DNA of 18,672 nucleotides from Patescibacteria group bacterium UBA661. GTDB lineage: Bacteria; Patescibacteriota; Minisyncoccia; Phycocordibacterales; UBA918. Positions within the stretch are counted from its first letter, which is position 1; every line of letters begins with the position of its first letter. The DNA lies in assembly GCA_002299465.1 (NCBI GenBank), contig DBNX01000009.1, positions 1 through 18,672 on the forward strand, written 5' to 3'. The notes under the pieces were generated by a model, which saw only the letters and a program-made list of their open reading frames with translations, searched no databases and was not told the origin of the DNA. Position numbers and translations under genes: made by a program. Shown here piece by piece: positions 11,321-18,418 of the stretch.

Positions 11321-11995
11321 ATGGCTCACTATGAAATTGAGATAAAAAGTTTACTGGGAGAGAGAGACGCCGCCGAGACACTTAAGAATAAATTGTCTTT
11401 ACTTGATCCGAATACTCGTTATGTAACAAGAAACACTCAACTCAACCATTACTTTGAAGGTGGTGATATAAATATTCTTTACGCTGTGACAAAAGATTTT
11501 TTTGGTCAGAACGAACAAGCCAAATTAGCCGCCCTGGTTGAGCGGGGTAATGATTTCTCCGTTCGGACAAGACGAAAAGACGATACTGTTTTGTTGGTAG
11601 TGAAGGCGGCGGTGGATGGTGGCACCAGTGCTAACGCGGTGTCGCGATTGGAGTTTGAGGAGCCAGTGAATTTTTCTTTAGATGAATTAGATGCGTTAGC
11701 CCATGTTGCCGGGTATCGTTATCAAGCTAAATGGTCTCGTGACCGCGAGGAGTATCTTTGCCGAGATACGACCGTGTGCATTGATAGAAACGCTGGTTAT
11801 GGGTACTTGGCTGAATTTGAAAGAATTGTTCCAGCGGAGGGTTCGCTGGCGGAGGCGCGCTCCGAGCTCGTGTCTTTGATGGCAGCGCTTGGTGTGAGTG
11901 AGTTGCCGCAGGAACGACTGCACCGGATGTTTGAGTATTACAATCAAAACTGGACTAAGTATTACGGCACCGACAAGACGTTTACCATTGATTAA
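11321..11995 (+). CDS. CYTH-domain (CyaB/ThTPase-like) protein
   Basis: CYTH enzymes form a beta-barrel tunnel that binds triphosphate with Arg/Lys and metal with Glu/Asp; members are class IV adenylate cyclases, thiamine triphosphatases or inorganic triphosphatases. The 224-residue protein shows EIEIK (5-9, the ExExK signature), SVRTRR (80-85), LLVVKA with K95, SRLEFEE (108-114), K137 and R140, D155, and YLAEFERIV with E165 and E167, so the tunnel set looks complete. The activity cannot be chosen from sequence. It is the first gene of a tight run (8 bp to dcd, then thyA), which hints at a nucleotide-related triphosphatase role; that is inference. No Shine-Dalgarno; -10 9 nt before the ATG. 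Confidence 0.8.
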   Translation: MAHYEIEIKSLLGERDAAETLKNKLSLLDPNTRYVTRNTQLNHYFEGGDINILYAVTKDFFGQNEQAKLAALVERGNDFSVRTRRKDDTVLLVVKAAVDGGTSANAVSRLEFEEPVNFSLDELDALAHVAGYRYQAKWSRDREEYLCRDTTVCIDRNAGYGYLAEFERIVPAEGSLAEARSELVSLMAALGVSELPQERLHRMFEYYNQNWTKYYGTDKTFTID

Positions 11996-12003
11996 CACAC
12001 GTT

Positions 12004-12552
12004 ATGTTTTTATCTGATGTCGATATAATGAAGGGGGTACATAATGGTCAGATTGTCATTAAACCTTTTCTTGAAGAGCAGTTACAACTCGCTAGTTATG
12101 ATGTAACGCTGGGAAATGAATTTGAGGTGGTGGACAGACATCAGATTGAAGCCTCAGATCCCGCGCGCCAGATTTTTCCGGTTACGCGTACGCTGACTGT
12201 GCCCGATGGCGGTGAGTTTGTACTGCACCCAGGTGAGAATGTTTTGGGTAAGCAAAGGGAATTTGTGGGTGTCGATAATGAGCATCTGATTTTACTTTCC
12301 GGTAAAAGTAGCTTGGCGCGGATTGGCTTAGTCGTCCATAACACAGCGATGCTTTTCAATCCCGGGCACAAGTTTTATCCAACATTTGAATTGGTGAATA
12401 GTAGCAATATACCAATTATTTTAAGGCCCGGGATGCGGATTGCGCAATTATTGTTTGCGCGATTATCATCACCGACCAGTAAATCTTACGAAGACATTGG
12501 TCGTTATGATGCTGGAAACTCTAACCATTTTGCTGAACCCAGAAAAACCTAA
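12004..12552 (+). CDS. dcd: dCTP deaminase family protein
   Basis: Dcd deaminates dCTP to dUTP (or, in the bifunctional form, directly to dUMP), feeding thymidylate synthase. The 182-residue trimeric-fold protein has SYDVTLGNEFEV (31-42), the core GKSSLARIGLVVHNTA (100-115), catalytic E129 in FELVNSS and the RPGMRIAQLLF strand (141-151). The loop after HNTA (MLFNPGHKFYPT) differs from the usual RIDPGWxGxI, so fine specificity is uncertain. No separate dUTPase is in the window; a dUMP-forming enzyme would close the route to ThyA. It begins 8 bp after the CYTH gene and ends 21 bp before thyA. No Shine-Dalgarno. Confidence 0.88.
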   Translation: MFLSDVDIMKGVHNGQIVIKPFLEEQLQLASYDVTLGNEFEVVDRHQIEASDPARQIFPVTRTLTVPDGGEFVLHPGENVLGKQREFVGVDNEHLILLSGKSSLARIGLVVHNTAMLFNPGHKFYPTFELVNSSNIPIILRPGMRIAQLLFARLSSPTSKSYEDIGRYDAGNSNHFAEPRKT

Positions 12553-12573
12553 AAATTATAGCCCGTAGCACCT

Positions 12574-13584
12574 ATGACAAAAAAACATCCCGAATATCAA
12601 TACCTGGAACTGTTGCAAGATATTATTGACAATGGTTCCGACAAGCCGTTATTTTTTAACGACGTGGTGTTGGCAGAATATCAGCAAAGAGGTGAGGCAC
12701 CGCCATCGATTCGATCTGTCTTTGGACGCCAAATCCGATTTAATTTAGCGGACGGTTTTCCGCTTTTGACGACCAAGAAAACATTTTGGCGCGGAATCGT
12801 CACTGAGTTGCTCTGGTTTCTCTCGGGAAGTTCTAACATCAAACCGCTGGTAGATGCCAACAATCACATTTGGGATGAATGGGCGTGGAAGCATTACCAG
12901 ATGTGGGCGCAAAAACACGCACCAGCGGAAGCTATGGATCAAGAAACTTTTATTAAAAAGTTAGCCGCTTTGCCACCGACTGATCCATTTGTTCTGAAGT
13001 GGGGTGATATTGTCACTATCTACGGACGAATGTGGCGACGTTGGCCAGCGCAAGATGGTCGGGAAATCGATCAGCTGGCGTGGGTGATTGCAGGGTTAAA
13101 GAACAGGCCCGAGCGTAAGTCTTATGTTGTCTCCGCCTGGAACCCAGATTTTATTTATGAAATGGCGAGTGCTGGACAGCATTCGCAAGTACCGCCCTTC
13201 TGCCACACGATGTTTCAGTTTCAAGTGGCTGATGGCAAACTAAACCTCGGTCTTTACCAACGCTCGGGGGACGCTTTCTTAGGAGTGCCGTTTAACATCG
13301 CCAGCTACGCCTTGCTTTTGCAGATGGTGGCGCAAGTTGTAGAAATTCCACCCGGAGAATTTGTGCACAGCTTTGGCGATGTTCATATTTATTCTAATCA
13401 CCAAGAACAGGTGAAAGAACAATTAACACGCTCCCCGCTACCATTACCAACAGTCAAGCTTAATCCAGCCATCAAAAACATCGATGATTTTACGCTGGCT
13501 GATATTGAGCTAATTGGTTATGAAGCACACCCCGCTCTAAAGGCCCCAGTGGCTAATGTTGGGGGTTTCGTAAATAAAAAGTAG
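12574..13584 (+). CDS. thyA: Thymidylate synthase
   Basis: ThyA converts dUMP to dTMP using methylene-tetrahydrofolate and releases dihydrofolate. Key segments are RSVFGRQIRFNL (47-58), TELLWFLSGSSNIKPL (77-92), YGRMWRRWP (150-158), the catalytic cysteine C210 in PPFCHTMFQF, RSGDAFLGVPFNIASYALL (230-248) and HSFGDVHIYSNH (265-276). At 336 residues it is longer than E. coli ThyA (264); most of the extra length is between about 106 and 148, as in lactobacillal-type enzymes. The C-terminus GFVNKK lacks the classical A-V end but this region varies. It follows dcd by 21 bp; glyA follows after 85 bp. Confidence 0.96.
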   Translation: MTKKHPEYQYLELLQDIIDNGSDKPLFFNDVVLAEYQQRGEAPPSIRSVFGRQIRFNLADGFPLLTTKKTFWRGIVTELLWFLSGSSNIKPLVDANNHIWDEWAWKHYQMWAQKHAPAEAMDQETFIKKLAALPPTDPFVLKWGDIVTIYGRMWRRWPAQDGREIDQLAWVIAGLKNRPERKSYVVSAWNPDFIYEMASAGQHSQVPPFCHTMFQFQVADGKLNLGLYQRSGDAFLGVPFNIASYALLLQMVAQVVEIPPGEFVHSFGDVHIYSNHQEQVKEQLTRSPLPLPTVKLNPAIKNIDDFTLADIELIGYEAHPALKAPVANVGGFVNKK

Positions 13585-13669
13585 GAGTATGATACGAGCA
13601 GTAATTTTAAACAACATGATTTAGTGTCAGTCGGGCATTCTTGTTTTTATAAATCAATAAATTTTTTCT

Positions 13670-14938
13670 ATGAACGACTATCACTTCATCAAAGACCAAG
13701 ACCCCGCTGTTTATCAAGCCCTAATGGGGGAAGAGGAGCGCGAGCGGATTGGTATCGAGCTTATTCCCAGCGAGAATTATGTATCGCGCGCCGTCCGCGA
13801 AGCCAACAGCTCGGTGTTTACCAATAAATACTCCGAAGGTTATCCGGGACGACGCTACTATGGCGGGCAGGAGTTTACTGACCAGATTGAAACCATCGCT
13901 AGCACTCGTGCTAAAGAACTTTTCAACGCTGGTTATGTGAATGTACAACCGCTGGGTGGGGCAGCTGCCAATGTGGCAACTTATTTTGCTTTGCTGGCAC
14001 CGGGGGAGACGGTTTTGGGTATGGACCTTAGTCACGGTGGGCATCTTACCCACGGTCACCCGACAACCGCCGTTAATAAAGTGTTCAATTTTGTCCGCTA
14101 CAAAATGAAGGATGTTGATACTGGCGAAATTGATTACGATCAGTTGCGACAGCTGGCACACGAACACAAACCAAAAGTCATTCTCGCCGGTTTCTCTGCC
14201 TACAGTCGGGAGTTGGATTACAGTCAGTTTGTAAAGATTGCTAAAGAGGTGGGAGCTTACACTGTAGCTGACGTGGCACATATTGCGGGTTTGATTGCGG
14301 GCGGGGTGGCTAAAAATCCGTTCACGTTTGGTTTTGATGTGATGACTACGACTACTCACAAGACTTTGCGTGGTCCACGCGGGGGAATGATTATGGTGCG
14401 TGAAAATGAGGAGTTGGCTAAGCGTATTGATAAGGCAGTTTTTCCCGGTATGCAAGGCGGTCCGCATATGCACACGGTGGCTGCTAAAGCGGTGGCTTTT
14501 GGCGAAGCACTGACGCCAGCTTTTAAGCTTTATGCCAAACAAATTTTGAAAAATGCGAAGGCGATGGAGAGGGTTTTTAAGCAGGAAGGAATTCGGTTGC
14601 TGGCTGGGGGTACTGATAATCATCTGCTTTTGGCGGATGTTTACAGTTCGCTTGGCATAACTGGGCAGGCAGCTGAGACGGCACTCGATGCGGTGGGCAT
14701 TACTCTTAACAAAAATATGATTGCCGATGATCAGCGCTCAGCTCTGGATCCGTCGGGTATTCGTTTTGGCACTCCCGCGATGACCACTCGGGGTATGCAA
14801 GAAAAGGAAGCGGTGGCGTTGGCGGAGATTATGATTGCCACCTTGCGATCAATTGATGATAGTACAAAAAAAGCCGAGCTCCGCAAAAAGGTAAATACAC
14901 TTTGTCTGAGTTTCCCAGTCCCGGAGCGGTTTGTTTGA
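13670..14938 (+). CDS. glyA: Serine hydroxymethyltransferase
   Basis: GlyA, a PLP enzyme, moves the serine hydroxymethyl group to tetrahydrofolate, giving glycine and the methylene-tetrahydrofolate used by ThyA. The 422-residue protein is normal length. Landmarks are LIPSENYVS (31-39), YSEGYPGRRYYGG (54-66), DLSHGGHLTHGH (119-130), DVAHIAGLIAGG (201-212) with the PLP-binding Asp201, and the Schiff-base lysine K231 in TTTTHKTLRGPRGG. The usual QPHSGAQAN reads QPLGGAAAN here. It uses a TGA stop. It lies downstream of thyA with an 85-bp A/T-rich spacer that includes TATAAA, so it may have its own start. No Shine-Dalgarno before ATG 13670. Confidence 0.97.
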   Translation: MNDYHFIKDQDPAVYQALMGEEERERIGIELIPSENYVSRAVREANSSVFTNKYSEGYPGRRYYGGQEFTDQIETIASTRAKELFNAGYVNVQPLGGAAANVATYFALLAPGETVLGMDLSHGGHLTHGHPTTAVNKVFNFVRYKMKDVDTGEIDYDQLRQLAHEHKPKVILAGFSAYSRELDYSQFVKIAKEVGAYTVADVAHIAGLIAGGVAKNPFTFGFDVMTTTTHKTLRGPRGGMIMVRENEELAKRIDKAVFPGMQGGPHMHTVAAKAVAFGEALTPAFKLYAKQILKNAKAMERVFKQEGIRLLAGGTDNHLLLADVYSSLGITGQAAETALDAVGITLNKNMIADDQRSALDPSGIRFGTPAMTTRGMQEKEAVALAEIMIATLRSIDDSTKKAELRKKVNTLCLSFPVPERFV

Positions 14939-15101
14939 TCTGGGCGGTGCAGATGAGAGGTTTGGCGTGTGGGGTAGAGAGTCTTTGTTCAGGGAGCGGT
15001 TTGTAGTGACGAAGGTCGCGCTACAAACAATTGCAAAAGAACGAAATAGTCCTGACAAATAAAGGTAAAGGGGCTGGTTAATAATGGGGCAAGCGACGTG
15101 G
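14939..15101. other. Intergenic spacer after glyA
   Basis: No gene seen. A hairpin pairs gtttgtagtg (near 15000) with cgctacaaac over 10 bp (one G-U), without a T-tract. The 12-mer ggagcggtttgt occurs both at the end of glyA (14923) and here (14995). Termination of glyA is therefore uncertain. Confidence 0.4.
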
Positions 15102-15130
15102 TTGCGGAGAACGGATTAAGCTGTTATAAT
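15102..15130 (+). promoter_or_regulatory. Sigma70 promoter of a short transcript
   Basis: TTGCGG (15102-15107) and a perfect TATAAT (15125-15130) are separated by 17 bp. Transcription should start near 15137. Confidence 0.6.
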
Positions 15131-15136
15131 GAAAGC

Positions 15137-15220
15137 AAGTTGAGTCTCCTTGGCGGTGGCTCCTCCTGCGCAGTAAATGCGCCTTCCGCACCCGGGACTT
15201 TGGACCGGGTGCTTTTTTTT
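15137..15220 (+). ncRNA. Candidate ~84-nt small RNA or attenuated leader
   Basis: A good promoter and an excellent terminator bracket about 84 nt with no coding potential. The predicted RNA contains a 5-bp GC hairpin gcgca-gtaaa-tgcgc (15168-15182), possibly within a longer GCGG/CCGC stem, a pyrimidine-rich ctcctcctgc stretch (complementary to a Shine-Dalgarno) and the terminator hairpin. I compared it with SRP RNA (no GGAA-loop domain IV), T-box (no clear GGUGGNACCGCG element) and the glycine riboswitch, and found no match. It may be an independent sRNA or a transcription attenuator of the DUF2914 gene at 15250. Confidence 0.45.
15188..15220 (+). terminator. Strong intrinsic terminator
   Basis: Arms gcacccgg (15188-15195) and ccgggtgc (15205-15212) pair perfectly over a 9-nt loop and are followed by eight Ts. 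Confidence 0.9.
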
Positions 15221-15249
15221 GTCTGGTTTGCGTACTACAATAACAACCA

Positions 15250-16341
15250 GTGCAGACTAAATTATTACAGTTTTTTTCGCGAATTTATCGCTTAGTTTCT
15301 CGGCATTGGCTGACCGTGGCTTTTTTGGCTGGTTTTGTTACCGATTTAATTTTATTAGATGAGATTGATGATGTTTTTGATAACATAGTTATGCTTGTGT
15401 ATGTGGTGTTAGCCACATTCTCACTCATTCTTTTTTATGTGGCAGTAGCTGAGCGCGGTCCACGTTGGCTCACAGAACGTCTCTACCGAGTGACACCAAT
15501 CGTTATGCAGTATGCTTTCGGTGGTCTGCTTTCGAGCATGCTCATTTTTTATGGACGGAGTGGCGACTTGGTCGCTAGCGCCCCGTTTTTAATGCTGATA
15601 GTTGGCGCTATCGTCATTAACGAATTAGTGACCAAAAAATCGGAACGACTCCTCTACAATTTGTCGCTGTATTTTATCGGCATACTTTCTTACACGGTAT
15701 TGGTAGTGCCGGTTTTTCTGGGACGAACGGGGGATGGCGTGTTTATTGCTAGTGGTATCTTGGCGGTAGTGCTGACGATGTTGGTGATTAAGGTGTTGAA
15801 GTTTATCATCCCCAACTTTTTAACAATGCAAAAGCGGTCAATTGTTTTCGCGGTTGGCTCTTTGTATGTCGTGTTTAATACCCTGTATTTTTTCAATATG
15901 ATCCCCCCCATCCCACTTTCTTTGACGCAGCTGGAGATTTATCATCGGGTAGAAAAATTACCAACCGGTGACTATCAGATTGTGCGTGAGACTAAAAGTT
16001 GGCTTGAGACTATTCCATGGTACCCGTTAACTATTAACCTGGACGCTAGTCGGTCGCTGGCTTGTTTTGCGCGTGTGTATGCGCCAACGGATTTAACCAC
16101 CATGATTCGGCACCAGTGGTCGTGGCAGAACGCGGCGGGGGAATGGGAGAAGCGAGCGCCGATTAGCTACCAGATTTTTGGTGGTAATGAAGCTGGATAT
16201 CGAGGTTTTACGGTAATTACTAATGTGACACCGGGAGTTTGGCGTTGTAGTGTTGAAAATGCGCGCGGACAAGTGTTGGGGAGACAGACTTTTACGGTGG
16301 TTTCTCAGCCACCACCGACTCTAGTGACAGTCGTGGAATAA
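15250..16341 (+). CDS. Membrane protein with C-terminal DUF2914
   Basis: The 363-residue protein has about seven transmembrane segments (roughly 18-36, 45-66, 86-101, 108-126, 136-157, 163-184, 197-216), then a short linker and an extracytoplasmic C-terminal domain (about 268-351). That domain matches DUF2914: ACFARVYAPTDLTTMIRHQW, GYRGFTVITNVTPGVWRCSVE and GQVLGRQTFTV. The function is unknown; the fold is a beta-sandwich-like exported domain. The start must be GTG 15250, because an in-frame TAA lies 6 bp upstream and the next Met is at residue 48, inside TM2. TACAAT (15236-15241) ends 8 nt before the GTG, implying a leaderless GTG-start mRNA. A terminator lies immediately upstream. argS follows after 20 bp. 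Confidence 0.82.
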   Translation: MQTKLLQFFSRIYRLVSRHWLTVAFLAGFVTDLILLDEIDDVFDNIVMLVYVVLATFSLILFYVAVAERGPRWLTERLYRVTPIVMQYAFGGLLSSMLIFYGRSGDLVASAPFLMLIVGAIVINELVTKKSERLLYNLSLYFIGILSYTVLVVPVFLGRTGDGVFIASGILAVVLTMLVIKVLKFIIPNFLTMQKRSIVFAVGSLYVVFNTLYFFNMIPPIPLSLTQLEIYHRVEKLPTGDYQIVRETKSWLETIPWYPLTINLDASRSLACFARVYAPTDLTTMIRHQWSWQNAAGEWEKRAPISYQIFGGNEAGYRGFTVITNVTPGVWRCSVENARGQVLGRQTFTVVSQPPPTLVTVVE

Positions 16342-16361
16342 TGGGCTATTGTAACTAGCAA

Positions 16362-18047
16362 ATGAAAGAGACACTTTTTATTGCCCTTAAAGAGGCTTGT
16401 AAAAAAATGGAATGGCCAGAGGTGTCGTTTACGGTTGAGCATCCAGCAGATATAACCAATGGTGATTATTCAAGCAATGTCGCGTTGGTGTTGGCGCGGG
16501 GGGTGGGGCTAGCGCCGCGCTTAATCGCGGAGCGCTTAAGCGCGGCGCTAGCCGGCACCCTAAAATACGTAGACCGTATCGAAATTGCTGGACCGGGTTT
16601 TTTGAATTTTTATCTAACCCGCGATTTTTTTACTAAAGAAATCGCGGGAGTAGCGGCGGCGGGAGATAGTTGGGGGAGAAATACTTCGTGGTCAGGGAAG
16701 CGGATATTAGTTGAATATACCGACCCAAATCCTTTTAAAGAATTTCACGTTGGGCATTTGTTTACCAACGCTGTGGGGGAGAGCTTGGCTCGCCTAGCAA
16801 TGATGCAGGGAGCGGATGTGCTACGGGTTAATTATCAGGGCGACGTCGGACTACACGTGGCGTGTGCTGTTTGGGGAATGCAACAACTCGGTATTAGCGA
16901 GGACGGTGATTTTGGAGCGCGGGAGCTGGGTCGAGCCTATGCCTTAGGAGCTACGGCTTATAAGAACGACACCACGGCACAGGTTGATATACGAGCTATC
17001 AATCGAGCTATCTACGAACGAAGCGAGGAAAAAATTAACGCTCTCTACGATCGGGGTCGAAGCGTTTCTCTGGCTTATTTTGAAGATATTTATCGGATTC
17101 TCGATACCACCTTCGACGCTTATTTTTTTGAGAGTGAGACTGGTTTGCGGGGGCGAGAAATAGTACAAAAACACCCGGAGATTTTCCTAGAAAGTGCTGG
17201 TGCCAGAGTTTTTGTGGGTGAAAAATATGGACTTCATACCAGAGTTTTTATAAACAAAGAAGGTCTGCCGACCTACGAAGCTAAAGAATTAGCTCTGGCG
17301 AAGATTAAAGAGGAGCGTATCGGAGCTTATGATTTGTCGATAGTTTGTGCGGCTAATGAGGTCGCTGAGTATTTTAAGGTTTTGAAAAAAGCGTTAAGCT
17401 TTATTTATCCGGAATTGTCAGAAAAGACCGAACACGTTGGACATGGTCTGGTGCGGTTGACTACTGGTAAAATGTCTTCGCGCACGGGTGATGTTATCTC
17501 GGCTCTGGATTTTATTTCTGAAATTACGGAAGCAGCTTTTTATAAAATGGAGGAAAGCGGTTACACCAAACCAACCAAAGAGTTGGCAGAAGAGGTTGCG
17601 GTGGGGGCTATTAAGTATGCCACTCTGCGCGGAAGTATCTATCAAAATTCTATTTTTGATAAGGAGCAAGCCCTATCCTTTGAGGGAGATTCTGGACCAT
17701 ATCTTCAGTACACGCACGCCCGCCTGCTTAGTTTGTTAGAAAAAGCTCGGCTCATTAGTATCACGCCAGGCACTAGTTTGGCACCAGCTGTCATTTATCC
17801 AGTGGAACGACTCATTTATCGTTTTCCGGAAGTAGTTGAAGAATCTTTTAGAGAAAGATCACCGCACAAAGTGGCACAGTTTCTGAAAGAACTCGCGGGT
17901 GCTTTCAACACCTTTTACGCTCAGGAAAAAATTATTGATCGCGATGACACTTACTCACCATACAAATTGGCAGTCGCCGCGGCGACTCGTGCCACTATTA
18001 AAAATGGTCTTTGGGTACTTGGTATTAAAGCGCCTGGGCAGATGTAA
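16362..18047 (+). CDS. argS: Arginyl-tRNA synthetase
   Basis: ArgS charges tRNA-Arg with arginine. The 561-residue class I synthetase is full length. It has an N-terminal additional domain (1-90, ending IEIAGPGFLNFYL), the HIGH motif as HVGH (129-132) in NPFKEFHVGHLFTNAVG, YQGDVGLHV (158-166), the KMSKS equivalent KMSSR (370-374) in TTGKMSSRTGDV, and the anticodon-binding domain with SGPYLQYTHARL (444-455) and a C-terminal end at LGIKAPGQM. Two perfect inverted repeats lie within the coding sequence (16507-16553 and 16618-16648) without disturbing the alignment pattern. It probably shares a transcript with the DUF2914 gene 20 bp upstream, though TATTGT lies 9 nt before its ATG. No Shine-Dalgarno. 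Confidence 0.97.
   Translation: MKETLFIALKEACKKMEWPEVSFTVEHPADITNGDYSSNVALVLARGVGLAPRLIAERLSAALAGTLKYVDRIEIAGPGFLNFYLTRDFFTKEIAGVAAAGDSWGRNTSWSGKRILVEYTDPNPFKEFHVGHLFTNAVGESLARLAMMQGADVLRVNYQGDVGLHVACAVWGMQQLGISEDGDFGARELGRAYALGATAYKNDTTAQVDIRAINRAIYERSEEKINALYDRGRSVSLAYFEDIYRILDTTFDAYFFESETGLRGREIVQKHPEIFLESAGARVFVGEKYGLHTRVFINKEGLPTYEAKELALAKIKEERIGAYDLSIVCAANEVAEYFKVLKKALSFIYPELSEKTEHVGHGLVRLTTGKMSSRTGDVISALDFISEITEAAFYKMEESGYTKPTKELAEEVAVGAIKYATLRGSIYQNSIFDKEQALSFEGDSGPYLQYTHARLLSLLEKARLISITPGTSLAPAVIYPVERLIYRFPEVVEESFRERSPHKVAQFLKELAGAFNTFYAQEKIIDRDDTYSPYKLAVAAATRATIKNGLWVLGIKAPGQM
16507..16553. repeat. 17-bp perfect inverted repeat inside argS
   Basis: Arms 16507-16523 and 16537-16553 are exact complements around a 13-nt spacer, very GC-rich (ggctagcgccgcgctta). 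It encodes residues 49-64 of ArgS (GLAPRLIAERLSAALA), a normally conserved helical part of the N-terminal domain. Confidence 0.8.
16618..16648. repeat. 10- to 13-bp inverted repeat inside argS
   Basis: Arms cccgcgattt (16618-16627) and aaatcgcggg (16639-16648) are perfect, extendable by three more pairs (one G-U). It encodes residues about 86-96 (TRDFFTKEIAG), 65 bp downstream of the first argS palindrome. Confidence 0.65.
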
Positions 18048-18050
18048 AAA

Positions 18051-18072
18051 GCCTCGGGCAAATAGCCGAGGC
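18051..18072 (-). terminator. Terminator of the 46-residue minus-strand gene
   Basis: On the minus strand the stem gcctcgg/ccgaggc is followed by TTTTT (18050-18046), a standard intrinsic terminator 24 bp beyond the small gene's stop. It overlaps the end of argS. Confidence 0.65.
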
Positions 18073-18073
18073 G

Positions 18074-18105
18074 GTGGTGGTTTGAAGCACCACAATTTAT
18101 TTTAG
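18074..18105 (+). terminator. Probable terminator of argS
   Basis: The stem gtggtg/caccac (18074-18079, 18088-18093) is followed by aatttatttt on the plus strand, 26 bp after the argS stop. Confidence 0.5.
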
Positions 18106-18237
18106 TTTCTTTGGTTTTGCCAAAGATTGTTCCCCGAGCAAGGCAAGAGAGTCAATCCAGAGACAAAGCCAACGATTCGTGCTGGTTAAGCCAATGAAGG
18201 TGAGTCGCAGCCAAGCGCGCATAATTTCCGGCGTCAT
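18097..18237 (-). CDS. Small basic 46-residue protein, unknown
   Basis: ATG at 18237 (minus strand) opens a 46-codon frame ending TAA at 18099-18097. The product starts MTPEIMRAWLRLTFIGLTS, contains NRWLCLWIDSLALLG (a moderately hydrophobic helix) and ends in a basic tail LAKPKKLK. It may be an amphipathic or membrane-associated peptide; I recognise no family. Evidence that it is a gene comes from its signals: AAGGAG Shine-Dalgarno (minus strand of 18243-18248) 5 nt from the ATG, a promoter TTTACA-17 bp-TACCAT with extended -10 upstream, and a T-tailed terminator downstream. It is convergent with argS and divergent from the gene at 18419. Confidence 0.5.
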   Translation of the reverse strand: MTPEIMRAWLRLTFIGLTSTNRWLCLWIDSLALLGEQSLAKPKKLK

Positions 18238-18277
18238 CGCTTCTCCTTGCAGTGTGATTTTGAGACACGGACTGGCG

Positions 18278-18306
18278 ATGGTAGCAGATTTTCTAAAGTC
18301 TGTAAA
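18278..18306 (-). promoter_or_regulatory. Promoter of the 46-residue gene
   Basis: On the minus strand TTTACA (18306-18301) and TACCAT (18283-18278) are 17 bp apart, with TG one base before the -10. The leader is about 35 nt. Confidence 0.5.
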
Positions 18307-18351
18307 CCAAAATTAGAGCCGTTTTTATCTTACAAAATGACCAGTCGGGGC

Positions 18352-18402
18352 TTGTTTACTGAAAACATTTAGGCTATCGTTAAGGTAGCCTCGGCGGTCG
18401 AG
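18352..18402 (+). promoter_or_regulatory. Candidate promoter and leader of the gene at 18419
   Basis: TTGTTT (18352-18357) and TATCGT (18375-18380) are 17 bp apart. Overlapping short stems aggcta/tagcct (18371-18391) and cctcg/cgagg (18389-18402) share CCT and so exclude each other. The -10 is weak, so this is tentative. Confidence 0.35.
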
Positions 18403-18418
18403 GTGATTAGGAGGACTT

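Noticed and set aside
13721..14623. 300-codon open frame on the minus strand opposite glyA
   Set aside because: It lies wholly antisense to an intact, highly conserved glyA; its composition is that of a shadow frame (no domain, no SD, no promoter).
14923..15006. Repeated 12-mer ggagcggtttgt as a mobile-element boundary
   Set aside because: It is too short, with no inverted ends or gene between the copies; likely chance or local slippage.
15137..15220. SRP RNA, T-box or glycine riboswitch identity for the short transcript
   Set aside because: The defining motifs (GGAA-capped domain IV, antiterminator T-box sequence, glycine aptamer core) are absent.
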